From assembly GCA_947632245.1 (NCBI GenBank), contig CANRON010000165.1, positions 1-37,801 on the forward strand: a DNA stretch of 37,801 nt, read 5' to 3'. A program made the position numbers and the translations under genes. The notes under the pieces are model-generated. The model worked only from the letters and a program-made list of their open reading frames with translations. It made no database searches and had not been told where the DNA came from. Shown one piece after another: positions 16,143 to 25,711 of this stretch (position 1 is the stretch's first letter; every line of letters begins with the position of its first letter). Origin of the DNA: an uncultured Ignatzschineria sp. GTDB taxonomy: Bacteria; Pseudomonadota; Gammaproteobacteria; Cardiobacteriales; Wohlfahrtiimonadaceae.

Positions 16143-17567
16143 ATGCAAAAAAATCAAGTAGGGGCTAATAACCTCGGACGTTTTTCAGGACTCTTGTCAA
16201 GACTATGGTTTTTAGTCTTGGCATTAGTAGTCTATAGAATTGGGGTCTATATCACATTGCCGGGTATTGATGCTGTTACGCTTTCAGATGTTATGGAACA
16301 GCAGGGTCAACAGGGTGGTATATCTGCGATGATCAATCTCTTCTCAGGTGGTGCATTTGAGAAGATGTCTGTGTTTATGTTAGGGGTAATGCCTTACATC
16401 ACGGCTTCGATTGTGATACAGATGTTATCTGTGGTTTATTCCCCGCTCGAGCAACTTAAGAAAGAGGGTGAGGCGGGTCGTCGAAAGATGACGCAATATA
16501 CTCGATACATGACAATTGCTTTCGGGGTTGTGCAAGGGATCGTGTATTCGATTGCAATCATGAACGGTGGATTTGTTAATGCTGAGTTAGTGGTTATACC
16601 ACCAGTATTATTTGTCACCTTATCAACTTTGACCCTCGTCACTGGTACGATGTTCTTAGTATGGTTAGGGGAGCAAATTACCGAAAGAGGTATTGGTAAC
16701 GGTATTTCTATGATTATCTTTGCCAGCATTCTAATGGGAATACCGTCTTCGGTTGCGTTCCTATTTGAAACTGCTACCACCCAAGGTGGCGCAATGTGGT
16801 TGTTGATAGCAGTGTTCTTTCTGCTTATTCTTGCAGTCATTTTTGTCATTGTCTTCATTGAAAGAGGGCAGCGCAGAATTACGATTCAATATGCAAGAAG
16901 ACAACAGGGAAGACAGATGTCAATTGGTAACCAAACCAATCACCTTCCATTAAAACTCAATATGTCGGGAGTTATACCGGCAATCTTCGGTTCGGCGTTT
17001 CTTTCCTTTGTTTACACCATTAGTACTGGTTTGAGCAAAGTGAACGTGCCAGAATTGACTGACGCGGATACAGGGCTTTGGGGGAGCTTTAGCTACTACG
17101 TATCCTTGACACTTAATAAGCTCGGATTTTATGGAGTTAAGTACTTCTCTATAGGTCAGCCTGCATATATGATTCTTTTTGCAGGTCTAATAATCTTCTT
17201 CTGTTTCTTCTATACTGCTATGCAGTTTAACTCGAAAGAGACAGCGGAAAACCTTAAGAGAAATGGTGGTTTTATACCCGGAATTCGTCCAGGGATTCAT
17301 ACTTCGCAATATTTAGATAGAGTATTAACGCGTATCACGCTTTGGGGCTCACTCTATATTACGATTATATGTTTACTCCCGGAATTCTTTAATGGTATTA
17401 GCCCCGTGCAAATGTACTTCGGTGGTACTTCTATCCTAATTGCAGTTGTTGTAGTGATGGATCTGGTAACACAAATTCAGGCGTTATTAATGTCTCAGCA
17501 GTATGAGTCTTTAATGAAGAAAGCAAATATTAGTTCAGCATTGAATGGAACCCCACCAAACTTTTAG
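16143..17567 (+). CDS. secY: Preprotein translocase channel subunit SecY
   Basis: A 474-residue SecY with ten predicted membrane segments; it forms the protein-conducting channel with SecE and SecG. Typical parts: the plug region after helix 1 (GGAFEKMSVFMLGVMPYITASI in the helix 2 area), the cytosolic loop ARRQQGRQMSIGNQTNHLPLKLN before helix 7, and the conserved GFIPGIRPG loop before helix 9. It is about 30 residues longer than E. coli SecY (443). Most of the excess lies in the periplasmic loop between helices 7 and 8, from LSKVNVPELTDADTGLW to NKLGFYGVKYFSIGQ. The start is coupled to rplO; the Shine-Dalgarno is weak. Confidence 0.97.
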   Translation: MQKNQVGANNLGRFSGLLSRLWFLVLALVVYRIGVYITLPGIDAVTLSDVMEQQGQQGGISAMINLFSGGAFEKMSVFMLGVMPYITASIVIQMLSVVYSPLEQLKKEGEAGRRKMTQYTRYMTIAFGVVQGIVYSIAIMNGGFVNAELVVIPPVLFVTLSTLTLVTGTMFLVWLGEQITERGIGNGISMIIFASILMGIPSSVAFLFETATTQGGAMWLLIAVFFLLILAVIFVIVFIERGQRRITIQYARRQQGRQMSIGNQTNHLPLKLNMSGVIPAIFGSAFLSFVYTISTGLSKVNVPELTDADTGLWGSFSYYVSLTLNKLGFYGVKYFSIGQPAYMILFAGLIIFFCFFYTAMQFNSKETAENLKRNGGFIPGIRPGIHTSQYLDRVLTRITLWGSLYITIICLLPEFFNGISPVQMYFGGTSILIAVVVVMDLVTQIQALLMSQQYESLMKKANISSALNGTPPNF

Positions 17568-17587
17568 TAAAATTATCGGAGTAGAAA

Positions 17588-17701
17588 ATGAAAGTAAGAG
17601 CGTCGGTTAAGAAAATATGCCGCAAATGTAAGATTGTAAAACGTAGTGGTGTTGTACGAGTTATCTGTGAAGATGGTCGTCATAAACAACGTCAAGGCTA
17701 A
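17588..17701 (+). CDS. rpmJ: 50S ribosomal protein L36 (absent from ORF track)
   Basis: A 37-residue L36, too short for the track. The protein starts [15 protein letters not shown] and ends GRHKQRQG. Three cysteines (11, 14, 27) and His32 make it the zinc-binding type. It lies 20 bases after secY behind CGGAG, which is the standard position at the end of the spc group. Confidence 0.97.
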   Translation: MKVRASVKKICRKCKIVKRSGVVRVICEDGRHKQRQG

Positions 17702-17706
17702 TTATA

Positions 17707-17735
17707 TTGAGTAATTTTAATTTATCAGGTAGAAT
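17707..17735 (+). promoter_or_regulatory. Candidate alpha-operon promoter
   Basis: TTGAGT at 17707-17712 and TAGAAT at 17730-17735 are separated by exactly 17 bases. A start near 17742 would give a leader of about 28 bases before rpsM. The -10 hexamer lies across the top of the inverted repeat at 17723-17748, an arrangement much like the fusA-tuf spacer. Confidence 0.4.
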
Positions 17736-17748
17736 AATCTGCTTGATA
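17723..17748 (+). promoter_or_regulatory. Hairpin upstream of rpsM
   Basis: TATCAGGTAG (17723-17732) pairs with CTGCTTGATA (17739-17748), ten pairs including two G-U, loop AATAAT. The tail TATGATTTTAGG is only modestly U-rich. In E. coli, S4 represses the alpha operon through a structured site around the rpsM start; this could contribute to such a site or be a weak terminator for the spc group. Confidence 0.4.
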
Positions 17749-17769
17749 TGATTTTAGGATAGGTTTTAT

Positions 17770-18123
17770 ATGGCACGTATAGCAGGTATCAACATACCAG
17801 TAGCAAAGCATGTGATTATTTCACTGCAATCAATTTATGGCGTTGGGCCAACAAGAGCAGCAGCAATCTGTGCAGCAGCAAATGTTGAACCAACGACAAA
17901 AGTAAAAGACTTAACAGATGAACAAGTTGATGCACTCCGTGCTCAAGTTGGTGAGTATGCTGTTGAAGGTGACTTACGTCGTGAAGTATCACTAAACATT
18001 AAGCGTCTAATGGATCTCGGTTGTAACCGTGGTATCCGTCACCGCCGTAGCTTGCCTGTAAGAGGACAACGCACAAAAACAAATGCGCGTACTCGTAAGG
18101 GTCCAAGAAGACTTGTTAAATAA
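17770..18123 (+). CDS. rpsM: 30S ribosomal protein S13
   Basis: A 117-residue S13 (E. coli 118), in the 30S head where it forms bridges to the large subunit and contacts P-site tRNA with its tail. It begins [15 protein letters not shown] and carries the signature region [30 protein letters not shown] lies upstream of the ATG. First gene of the alpha group; the spacer before it holds a hairpin and a possible promoter. Confidence 0.98.
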   Translation: MARIAGINIPVAKHVIISLQSIYGVGPTRAAAICAAANVEPTTKVKDLTDEQVDALRAQVGEYAVEGDLRREVSLNIKRLMDLGCNRGIRHRRSLPVRGQRTKTNARTRKGPRRLVK

Positions 18124-18144
18124 TTTGTTAGGGAAATTTTAAAA

Positions 18145-18534
18145 ATGGCAAAACCTTCAGTAAAAACGCGTAAGCGCGTTAGAAGAAGTGTTGTAGATGG
18201 CATTGCGCATGTACATGCATCATTCAATAACACAATCGTGACTATCTCAGACCGTCAAGGTAATGTATTATCTTGGGCAACTGCGGGTGGTTCAGGCTTC
18301 CGTGGTTCAAGAAAATCTACTCCTTTCGCTGCTCAAGTAGCTGCTGAAAGAGCGGGTACAGTAGCTCAAGAATATGGTCTTAAAAATTTAGACGTTAATA
18401 TCAGTGGTCCTGGCCCTGGTCGTGACTCTTCAGTTCGTGCATTAAGCGCGATCGGTTATAAGATCACTAGTATCTCTGATGTGACACCAATCCCACATAA
18501 TGGATGTCGCCCGCCTAAAAAGCGCAGAGTGTAA
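18145..18534 (+). CDS. rpsK: 30S ribosomal protein S11
   Basis: A 129-residue S11, the E. coli length. It lies on the 30S platform near the E site and the anti-Shine-Dalgarno helix. Family features are [20 protein letters not shown] in the first half and the end segment [18 protein letters not shown]; the asparagine in HNGC is the one known to be converted to isoaspartate in E. coli. TAGGGA precedes the start. Confidence 0.98.
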   Translation: MAKPSVKTRKRVRRSVVDGIAHVHASFNNTIVTISDRQGNVLSWATAGGSGFRGSRKSTPFAAQVAAERAGTVAQEYGLKNLDVNISGPGPGRDSSVRALSAIGYKITSISDVTPIPHNGCRPPKKRRV

Positions 18535-18559
18535 TTAAATTTTTAAGGAGTAGATAGTC

Positions 18560-19180
18560 ATGGCACGTTATATTGGCCCAAAATGTAAGTTAGCAAGACG
18601 TGAAGGTGTAGACCTTCATTTGAAGTCTGGCGCACGTTCTTTCGAATCAAAATGTAAGCATGACAGAGCACCTGGTCAGCACGGCGCAAAACCTGGCCGT
18701 ACTTCTGACTATGGTCTTCAGTTACGCGAAAAACAAAAATTAAAAAGAATTTATGGCGTTTTAGAAAAACAATTCCATCTTTACTATAAAGAAGCTGACC
18801 GTCGTAAAGGATCTACAGGTGAGAACCTTCTTAAGATTCTTGAAGGCCGTTTAGATAACGTAGTTTATCGTATGGGATTTGCTGCAACTCGTGCAGAAGC
18901 ACGTCAGTTAGTAAGCCATAATTCAATTCAAGTAAATGGTGAGAAGGTAAATATTCCTTCATACCAATTAAAAGCGACTGATACAGTTTCAATTCGTGAG
19001 CGCTCTAAGAAGCAAGCTCGTATTGCATTTGCTATGGATTTAGCAGAAGCAAACGGCCTCGTTGATTGGGTTTCAGTTGATAAGACCAAAATGGAAGGCG
19101 AGTTTAAACGTGTTCCTGAACGTTCAGATTTACCAGCAGATATTAACGAGTCATTAGTAGTAGAGTTGTACTCAAAATAA
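18560..19180 (+). CDS. rpsD: 30S ribosomal protein S4
   Basis: A 206-residue S4, the E. coli length. It is a primary assembly protein for the 16S 5' domain, a fidelity factor, and in E. coli the repressor of the alpha operon. It begins [15 protein letters not shown] and contains the S4 RNA-binding domain [23 protein letters not shown] at about residues 96-118. TAAGGAG precedes the start. Its end lies in the left arm of an AT-rich inverted repeat in front of rpoA. Confidence 0.98.
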   Translation: MARYIGPKCKLARREGVDLHLKSGARSFESKCKHDRAPGQHGAKPGRTSDYGLQLREKQKLKRIYGVLEKQFHLYYKEADRRKGSTGENLLKILEGRLDNVVYRMGFAATRAEARQLVSHNSIQVNGEKVNIPSYQLKATDTVSIRERSKKQARIAFAMDLAEANGLVDWVSVDKTKMEGEFKRVPERSDLPADINESLVVELYSK

Positions 19181-19218
19181 TAAGCATATTGGTTTTATTT
19201 CGTTCCTTCTTATTATTT
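19175..19218 (+). repeat. AT-rich inverted repeat between rpsD and rpoA
   Basis: AAATAATAAG (19175-19184, covering the rpsD stop) is perfectly complementary to CTTATTATTT (19209-19218), with a 24-base loop. Base content makes the stem weak. It could lower ribosome traffic between rpsD and rpoA or be chance in AT-rich DNA. Confidence 0.3.
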
Positions 19219-19239
19219 AGATCAATCGGGTAAGTACAT

Positions 19240-20244
19240 ATGGCTTTAAATGAGTTGTTAACTCCACGTATTGTGGAGATCAAAACCGACGAAAACCACT
19301 TTTCTGAAATATCGTTAGAGCCTCTTGAGAGGGGCTTTGCGCATACTTTAGGGAATGCACTCCGTCGTATTCTGCTATCTTCGATGCCTGGTGCAGCGAT
19401 TACAGAATGTGAAATTGATGGTGTTTCGAAAGAATATTCAGCAATTCCAGGGATGCATGAGGACGTTATCGATCTTCTGCAGAACTTAAAAGGAATCGCG
19501 ATTATTCTTCATGATGCTCCAGAAGCGTACATCACCTTAGAAAAGAAAGGTAGTGGCGTGATTACTGCGGGAGATTTAGATCTTCCACATAATATCGAAA
19601 TCATCAATCCTGAACATGTAATTGCAAACCTCACTTCAAGTGGATCTGTGAAGATGCGCCTTAAAGTGGAAAGTGGCAGAGGATATAGTACAGCTGCTAA
19701 CCGTGAAAACGAAGCAGGGGATAGCTCTTCTATCGCACTTGGTTTATTTAAGTTAGACACGACTTTTAGTCCTGTTAACCGCGTTAGCTACCGTGTAGAA
19801 ACTGCACGTGTTGAACAACGTACTGACTTAGATAAGCTAGTGATTGCGTTAGAGACTAACGGAACTTTAGATCCTGAGCAAGCTCTTCGCAATGCTGCGA
19901 CAATTCTTCATGAGCAATTAAGCGTCTTTGTTGACCTTAAACCAATGCCTGAAGAAGAGCCTGTTGAGGAAGAACCAGAGTTTGAAATCGATCCTACGCT
20001 GTTAAGACCTGTTGATGATTTAGAGTTAACTGTTCGTTCTGCCAACTGTTTGAAAGCAGAAAGTGTGTATTACATTGGTGATCTGATTCAGAAGACAGAG
20101 ACAGAGCTACTTAAAACACCTAATCTTGGTAAAAAATCATTAACAGAGATTAAAGATGTGTTGGCGCAATATGGACTCTCATTAGGTATGACGCTAGATA
20201 ACTGGCCGCCGCCTAATTTAGATACAACTAAGCCACCAGCATAA
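19240..20244 (+). CDS. rpoA: RNA polymerase alpha subunit
   Basis: A 334-residue alpha subunit (E. coli 329). The dimer starts core enzyme assembly. The N-terminal assembly domain carries [22 protein letters not shown]. After an acidic linker ([14 protein letters not shown]), the C-terminal domain has [18 protein letters not shown], which contains the arginine that contacts UP-element DNA and activators, and [14 protein letters not shown]. The C-terminal tail is five residues longer than in E. coli. Located in the usual place between rpsD and rplQ. Confidence 0.98.
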   Translation: MALNELLTPRIVEIKTDENHFSEISLEPLERGFAHTLGNALRRILLSSMPGAAITECEIDGVSKEYSAIPGMHEDVIDLLQNLKGIAIILHDAPEAYITLEKKGSGVITAGDLDLPHNIEIINPEHVIANLTSSGSVKMRLKVESGRGYSTAANRENEAGDSSSIALGLFKLDTTFSPVNRVSYRVETARVEQRTDLDKLVIALETNGTLDPEQALRNAATILHEQLSVFVDLKPMPEEEPVEEEPEFEIDPTLLRPVDDLELTVRSANCLKAESVYYIGDLIQKTETELLKTPNLGKKSLTEIKDVLAQYGLSLGMTLDNWPPPNLDTTKPPA

Positions 20245-20272
20245 TTTAGTTATTTGAATAGGAATTATAAAA

Positions 20273-20659
20273 ATGCGTCATCGTAAAGCAGGTCGTGCAT
20301 TTAGTCGCACATCAGCACATAGAAAAGCAATGTTCAAAAATATGTCAGTATCTATTCTTGAGCATGAAATCATCAAGACAACTCTCCCAAAAGCGAAAGA
20401 GCTTCGTGGTGAAGTTGAACCTTTAGTTACACTTGCAAAAGTGGATACAGTCGCTAATCGCCGTAAAGCATTTGCAACTTTGAGATCACGTGAAATGGTT
20501 ACTAAACTTTTCGAAGTTTACGGCCCACTTTTCAAAGAGCGTAATGGTGGTTATCTTCGTATTTTAAAATGTGGTTTCCGCCCAGGGGATAATGCTCCTA
20601 TGGCATACATTGAGTTTGTTGAGCGTCCAGCAAAAACAAATGCAGCTGATGCCAGCTAA
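20273..20659 (+). CDS. rplQ: 50S ribosomal protein L17
   Basis: A 128-residue L17 (E. coli 127), at the tunnel-exit side of the 50S subunit. It begins [20 protein letters not shown] and carries the family segment [20 protein letters not shown]-like region; the C-terminus [14 protein letters not shown] is normal. AGGAA precedes the start. It is the last gene of the ribosomal array and is followed by a strong terminator. Confidence 0.98.
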   Translation: MRHRKAGRAFSRTSAHRKAMFKNMSVSILEHEIIKTTLPKAKELRGEVEPLVTLAKVDTVANRRKAFATLRSREMVTKLFEVYGPLFKERNGGYLRILKCGFRPGDNAPMAYIEFVERPAKTNAADAS

Positions 20660-20676
20660 ACCATAGATTATTTATT

Positions 20677-20705
20677 AGCCGGTTATTTTTATAGCCGGCT
20701 TTTTT
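20677..20705 (+). terminator. Rho-independent terminator of the ribosomal array
   Basis: AGCCGGTTAT (20677-20686) pairs with ATAGCCGGCT (20691-20700), ten pairs with one G-U, loop TTTT, followed by TTTTT. It is the strongest terminator on the + strand in the array. It ends only 17 bases before the ribF ATG. Confidence 0.85.
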
Positions 20706-20722
20706 ATTTAGCGGTATTTAAG

Positions 20723-21664
20723 ATGAAATTTTTCTTTTATCGAGACTCAACGAGTATCCCCAAAGCAAGTCGTATTGTAACAATCGGTGCTTTTGATGGT
20801 GTGCATTTAGGGCATCAAAAACTACTTCATAAAGTAAATGAACTACATAATCGGTATCCTGAAGCTATTCGCACGTTAATTACGTTTGAACCGCTTCCAC
20901 ACGAGTATTTTTTAGGAATGGATGCCCCGGGTAGAATAATGTCTCTGAAAGAGAAATTAATATTTCTTAAAAACTCAAAACTCGTTGATGAAGTCATTAT
21001 ATTGCCTTTCACGAGTGAGCTAAGAGAGCAAAGTCCTGAGAGTTTCATTGATGATTTCTTAGGTAAAAGTCTCAATACGAAAGCAATCGTTGTTGGCGGT
21101 GATTTCAGGTTCGGCGCAAAAGCGGCAGGATCTTTTGATAATCTCGCAGAGCTTTCGACAGAGGTCTCTTTTGAAGTCGTAAAAGAGGATTATTATTACA
21201 TTGGGGGTGTGCGAGTTTCTTCAACATTAGTGAGAGAATCTCTCAACGCTTCAAACTTCAATCAAGCAGAGCTCTATTTAGGGCGTCCTTATACAATGAT
21301 TAGTCGTGTTGTATATGGTAATCAGTTAGCGAGAACACTAGGGACCGCGACTATAAATCTGCCGATTAAGCGGTTAAAGCCACTCTTTACCGGGGTCTAT
21401 AATGTTGAAACTATCAAGTGCTCAACGGGTGAAGTTTTAGTAGGTGTCGCTAATATTGGTTTTAGACCAACAGTCAATGGCGTAAGGCCAAATTTAGAAG
21501 TACACTTACATGATGTAAATTGCAATTTGTACGGAGAGGAATTTAGTGTTAAGTTTCTCTCTAAGATCAGAGATGAAAAACGATTTGAAAGCATCGAAGC
21601 ACTTAAGGCACAGATATTAGCAGATGCCCTGGCTTCTAAAGATTATTTCAATCTTCAAAAGTAG
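20723..21664 (+). CDS. ribF: Bifunctional riboflavin kinase / FAD synthetase
   Basis: A 313-residue RibF, which phosphorylates riboflavin to FMN and adenylates FMN to FAD. The N-terminal nucleotidyltransferase has GAFDGVHLGHQ (residues 22-32) and the ISSTxxR-type motif as VSSTLVRESL. The C-terminal kinase begins near GRPYTMISRVV. Its usual LGFPTANI motif reads LGTATINL here: the catalytic-site Thr and Asn are retained, but Phe-Pro is changed. Four bases before ileS, the conserved gammaproteobacterial order. With the rplQ terminator just upstream, its promoter is not obvious. Confidence 0.95.
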   Translation: MKFFFYRDSTSIPKASRIVTIGAFDGVHLGHQKLLHKVNELHNRYPEAIRTLITFEPLPHEYFLGMDAPGRIMSLKEKLIFLKNSKLVDEVIILPFTSELREQSPESFIDDFLGKSLNTKAIVVGGDFRFGAKAAGSFDNLAELSTEVSFEVVKEDYYYIGGVRVSSTLVRESLNASNFNQAELYLGRPYTMISRVVYGNQLARTLGTATINLPIKRLKPLFTGVYNVETIKCSTGEVLVGVANIGFRPTVNGVRPNLEVHLHDVNCNLYGEEFSVKFLSKIRDEKRFESIEALKAQILADALASKDYFNLQK

Positions 21665-21667
21665 GAT

Positions 21668-24532
21668 ATGAACGTGAGCAAAGTAAAAAATACCGCAGAA
21701 AAAAATGATCATGTATACCGTGATACCTTGAATTTACCAGAAACAGACTTCGCAATGCGTGGCAATCTCCCAACAAGAGAACCTGAGTTTATTCAATATT
21801 GGGACTCGATTGATCTCTACCATAAACAGCGTGAAATATTTAAGGGTAAGCCTAAGTTTATTCTTCATGATGGCCCTCCATATGCAAATGGATCGATTCA
21901 TCTTGGGCATGCGGTGAATAAAATTTTAAAAGACATGATTGTGAAGTCGAGAAGCCAACTGGGATTTGACTCACCTTATGTTGCGGGTTGGGATTGCCAT
22001 GGGCTTCCGATAGAGCTCGTTGTTGAGAAAAAGTTTGGTAAGGTTGGCGATAAGCTTACGCCGGCTGAATTCCGTATTAAATGCCGTGAATTTGCAGAAT
22101 CGCAAATTAAAATTCAAGCAGATGGGTTTAAGCGTTTAGGGGTTCTCTCTTATGAAGAGAAACCATATCTAACAATGAATCAGGATACTGAAGCAGATAT
22201 CGTTTTATCATTGAAAGAGATTGTTAAAAAAGGCCATCTTGAAAAAGGTGCTCGCCCAGTGAACTGGTGCCTAGACTGTGGATCATCTCTTGCAGAAGCG
22301 GAAGTTGAATATGCGGATAAAGTTTCACTTAGCATTGATGTGGCTTTCCCAGTAGTAGATACCGCGGATTTAGCGAAGAGAATTAATCATGCTGTGAGCG
22401 ATGATGTATCTGTGGTTATCTGGACGACAACGCCGTGGACCTTACCCGGAAATGCTGCTGTTTCAGCCCATGCAGATTTTATGTATGCACTTGTTGAAAA
22501 AGAGGGTAAGCAAATCTTAATGGCGAAAGATCTCGTGGAAGATCTAGAAAAGTCATGGGGTGTTGGGCTTAAGGTTCTCGCGGAGTTTGAGGGTAAAGTC
22601 CTTGAAAATATTCTTGTGAAACACCCGATTGAAGAGCGCAATGTACCGGTTATTTTAGGTGAGCATGTGACGCTTGATGCCGGTACTGGATTCGTTCATA
22701 CTGCACCTGCACATGGTGAAGAAGACTATGCGGTTGCACTTAAATATGGACTTGAGTTTGAAAATCCGGTGTTAGGGGATGGTACCTATATTGATTCAGT
22801 ACCGCACTTTGGTGGGAAAAATATTCGGGGCATTGAGCCTGAAATGTTGCAGTTCTTAATCGATCGTGGCATTTTGATTCATAGTGGAAAAATCAATCAT
22901 AGTTACGCGCATTGCTGGAGACATAAAACGCCGACAATTTATCGTGCGACGCCGCAGTGGTTTATCAGCATGGATAACAAAGGGCTTCGTCAAGAGGTGC
23001 TCAATGAGATTGATGAGGTACAGTTCATCCCATCTTGGGGACGCGAACGCCTTTACGGCATGATCGAAGGTCGTGGTGATTGGTGTATCTCGCGTCAACG
23101 CTATTGGGGTGTACCCATTCCTTTCTTCTTAAACAAAGAGACAGGAGAACTACATCCGGAAACAGATGCACTCATGCAAGAAGTTGCAGACCGTATTCGT
23201 AAAGATGGTTTAGAAGCATGGTTTAGTGCAGTAGTTGCAGATTATTTACCGGCATCTGAAGCAGATTTATATCAAAAGAACACAGATACACTTGATGTAT
23301 GGTTTGACTCTGGAACAACGCATTTTAGCGTTTTATCACGACGTCCTGAGCTGAGCTATCCTGCGGATCTCTATCTCGAAGGATCGGATCAGCATCGCGG
23401 CTGGTTTAACTCCTCTATCATTACATCCGTAGCGATGAATGGTGTCGCGCCTTATAAGGCATTGTTGACGCATGGTTTTACCGTTGATGCGAATGGCCGC
23501 AAGATGTCAAAATCACTCGGTAATGGTATAGAGCCTATCGATGTCATTAATAAAATGGGTGCTGATGTCCTTCGCCTATGGGTTTCTTCAACAGATTATC
23601 GCGGTGAGATTCCTGTTTCAGATGAAATTTTAAAACGCACATCAGAAACATATCGCCGTATTCGTAACACAGTTCGTTTCTTACTTGCGAATACGAGTGA
23701 GTTTGATCTTGCAAAAAATGGCGTCTCCTTTGAAGAGATGTTGCCGCTCGATCGTTGGATTGTAGCGCGAGCGCTTGAAATTCAAGATGAGATTAAAGAA
23801 GCTTTCCTTGATTATTCCTTCCATAACGTTTATCAAAAACTTCAGTATTTCTGTTCGATTGATCTTGGTAGTTTCTACTTAGATATTATTAAAGATCGTC
23901 AGTACACGGCAGCAAAAGAATCTCTTGCACGAAGATCAGCGCAAACGGCACTTTATCATGTGTTAGAAGCATTAGTACGTTGGATGTCTCCTATTTTGAC
24001 CTTTACGGCAGAAGAAGTGTGGCTTGCAATGCGCGCACGCGGGAATGAGCGATTAGAATCTGTCTATTTAACAGAATTCTATGATGGTTTAGTACCACTT
24101 GATGCTGATTGCCCATTTGATACAGCTTACTGGAATCGTTTGCTTGAAGTTCGAGGAGCTGCCGCTAAGCTCATTGAAGTTTTACGTACAGATGGAAAAG
24201 TAGGATCATCCCTTCAAACGAGCATTACTGTGTATGCAACCGATGCATTTTATCAAGAGATTGCGAAGCTAGAAGATGAATTACGATTTGTATTGTTATC
24301 ATCTTACGCGCAAGTGAAACCATTCAATGAGTGCCCAGAATCGCTTGAAGTGCATGAATTAGGTGCAGATAAATTTGCAGTTTCAGTAGAAGTACTCGGC
24401 GATGATTACCAAAAATGTGTGAGATGCTGGCATCACCGTGAAGAGGTGGGTAAAAATAGCGAGCATGAAGATATTTGCGACCGCTGTGTTGAAAACTTAA
24501 CAACAGATGGAGAAGTGCGTCACTATGCATAA
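21668..24532 (+). CDS. ileS: Isoleucyl-tRNA synthetase
   Basis: A 954-residue class I synthetase (E. coli 938). It has the HIGH motif as HLGHA in the catalytic domain, the editing CP1 domain with [12 protein letters not shown], the second catalytic block KMSKSLGNG, and a C-terminal zinc region with CVRCW and CDRC pairs. This is the bacterial-type, mupirocin-sensitive class in architecture. Start: ATG at 21668 has AGGA only two to three bases upstream; a GTG two codons later has ideal spacing from the same AGGA and is a possible alternative. The gene overlaps lspA by eight bases. Confidence 0.97.
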   Translation: MNVSKVKNTAEKNDHVYRDTLNLPETDFAMRGNLPTREPEFIQYWDSIDLYHKQREIFKGKPKFILHDGPPYANGSIHLGHAVNKILKDMIVKSRSQLGFDSPYVAGWDCHGLPIELVVEKKFGKVGDKLTPAEFRIKCREFAESQIKIQADGFKRLGVLSYEEKPYLTMNQDTEADIVLSLKEIVKKGHLEKGARPVNWCLDCGSSLAEAEVEYADKVSLSIDVAFPVVDTADLAKRINHAVSDDVSVVIWTTTPWTLPGNAAVSAHADFMYALVEKEGKQILMAKDLVEDLEKSWGVGLKVLAEFEGKVLENILVKHPIEERNVPVILGEHVTLDAGTGFVHTAPAHGEEDYAVALKYGLEFENPVLGDGTYIDSVPHFGGKNIRGIEPEMLQFLIDRGILIHSGKINHSYAHCWRHKTPTIYRATPQWFISMDNKGLRQEVLNEIDEVQFIPSWGRERLYGMIEGRGDWCISRQRYWGVPIPFFLNKETGELHPETDALMQEVADRIRKDGLEAWFSAVVADYLPASEADLYQKNTDTLDVWFDSGTTHFSVLSRRPELSYPADLYLEGSDQHRGWFNSSIITSVAMNGVAPYKALLTHGFTVDANGRKMSKSLGNGIEPIDVINKMGADVLRLWVSSTDYRGEIPVSDEILKRTSETYRRIRNTVRFLLANTSEFDLAKNGVSFEEMLPLDRWIVARALEIQDEIKEAFLDYSFHNVYQKLQYFCSIDLGSFYLDIIKDRQYTAAKESLARRSAQTALYHVLEALVRWMSPILTFTAEEVWLAMRARGNERLESVYLTEFYDGLVPLDADCPFDTAYWNRLLEVRGAAAKLIEVLRTDGKVGSSLQTSITVYATDAFYQEIAKLEDELRFVLLSSYAQVKPFNECPESLEVHELGADKFAVSVEVLGDDYQKCVRCWHHREEVGKNSEHEDICDRCVENLTTDGEVRHYA

Positions 24533-25046
24533 AGTGGATCACTCACAAAGACCAGTCAACATGGTTTTCTGGTCTATTTTTGTCGTAATAGGTGTGTTAT
24601 TAGATTTTGGCACAAAATATGCGGCAGAGCATCTATTGCTGTATGGGCAAAGTGTCCCTGTGTTTGAAGGATTCAATTGGACGCTTGCTTATAATCCGGG
24701 ATCGGCTTTTAGTTTCTTAGCCGATCAAGGCGGCTGGCAGCGTTGGTTCTTTATAGGTATTACGATTGTCATTTCAATTGTTTTGTTTGTTTGGATTAAA
24801 CGTACGACGCCGGTTGAAAAAATCTTAAGATTAGGTCTTGCGTGTGTGCTTGTCGGGGCTATCGGGAATTTTATTGATCGCGTTTTTTTAGGGCATGTGA
24901 TCGATTTTATTCACGTCTATTTTGGCGAACGTCATTTCCCTATTTTTAATGTGGCTGATATCTTTGTGACAACAGGTGTAGGGTTTATAATTATTTCTTC
25001 GTTCATAGAAAAAAAACGAAAGTTTGCGCAAGAGAAGTCAGCTTAA
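24525..25046 (+). CDS. lspA: Lipoprotein signal peptidase II
   Basis: A 173-residue inner-membrane aspartyl protease that cleaves the signal peptide of diacylated prolipoproteins. Four membrane segments are visible. Motifs are [16 protein letters not shown] with HVIDFI (first catalytic Asp) and FNVADIFV (second catalytic Asp). The track starts at 24507, but GGAGAAG at that point is a good Shine-Dalgarno for the ATG at 24525, which I use; it overlaps the end of ileS by eight bases. One obvious client in this window is the auxiliary lipoprotein of the MCE cluster. Confidence 0.95.
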   Translation: MHKVDHSQRPVNMVFWSIFVVIGVLLDFGTKYAAEHLLLYGQSVPVFEGFNWTLAYNPGSAFSFLADQGGWQRWFFIGITIVISIVLFVWIKRTTPVEKILRLGLACVLVGAIGNFIDRVFLGHVIDFIHVYFGERHFPIFNVADIFVTTGVGFIIISSFIEKKRKFAQEKSA

Positions 25047-25081
25047 GCAAGCAATATATAATGACACAATAGGGTAAAAAC

Positions 25082-25711
25082 ATGGCTGTTGATAAATCAA
25101 TGCTAGAAACAATCTTAGATTATAATCGCGACTTTGTTGACTCAAAAGAGTATGACAATCTTTGTACGGATAAATACCCCAATAAAGAACTCGCGATTTT
25201 AACCTGTATGGATGCGCGTATTGTCGAGCTACTTCCTAAGGCGCTCGGAATACGAAATGGTGATGCTAAGATTATTAAAAATGCGGGTGCACTAGTCACT
25301 CATCCGTGGGGTGCTGTGATGCGAAGCCTTTTAGTTGCAGCACTTGAGTTTAATGTGAAAGAGATCATGGTCATTGGGCATACAGATTGTGGTATGCGCG
25401 GCTTTGACCCTGAGCATCTGTTGGATAAAGCCCGAAAATTTGGGATCACTGATGGGACAATATCAACACTTCGCAATGCCGGCATCGATCTTGATGGCTG
25501 GCTACGTGGTTTCGATAATGTTGCCGACAGCGTGCGTTTTACCGTAGATAAGATTCGAAATCACCCACTTATGCCTGGGCGCGTAGTTGTCCATGGACTT
25601 GTAATTCATCCTACAACAGGAAAACTGCATACCGTTGTCAATGGATATGTTGAAAATATCAATTTGCTGGAAGCGCCTGTTGTAACACTAGTAGAAGAGA
25701 GCAATGACTAA
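25082..25711 (+). CDS. Beta-class carbonic anhydrase
   Basis: A 209-residue beta carbonic anhydrase, which interconverts CO2 and bicarbonate. Zinc ligands are visible as Cys42 (in CMDAR), His100 and Cys103 (in HTDCG). The Asp44-Arg46 pair that gates the zinc in this family is intact. No signal peptide, so it should be cytoplasmic. It lies 35 bases after lspA and overlaps ispH by eight bases, so it is firmly built into this operon; enterics have fkpB in this slot. AGGGTAA precedes the start, and a TATAAT (25057-25062) lies in the spacer without a good -35. I give no symbol because several beta subfamilies are possible. Confidence 0.93.
   Translation: MAVDKSMLETILDYNRDFVDSKEYDNLCTDKYPNKELAILTCMDARIVELLPKALGIRNGDAKIIKNAGALVTHPWGAVMRSLLVAALEFNVKEIMVIGHTDCGMRGFDPEHLLDKARKFGITDGTISTLRNAGIDLDGWLRGFDNVADSVRFTVDKIRNHPLMPGRVVVHGLVIHPTTGKLHTVVNGYVENINLLEAPVVTLVEESND

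Noticed and set aside
16436-16858. 140-residue minus-strand ORF in secY
   Set aside because: Antisense of membrane-segment codons; no independent support.
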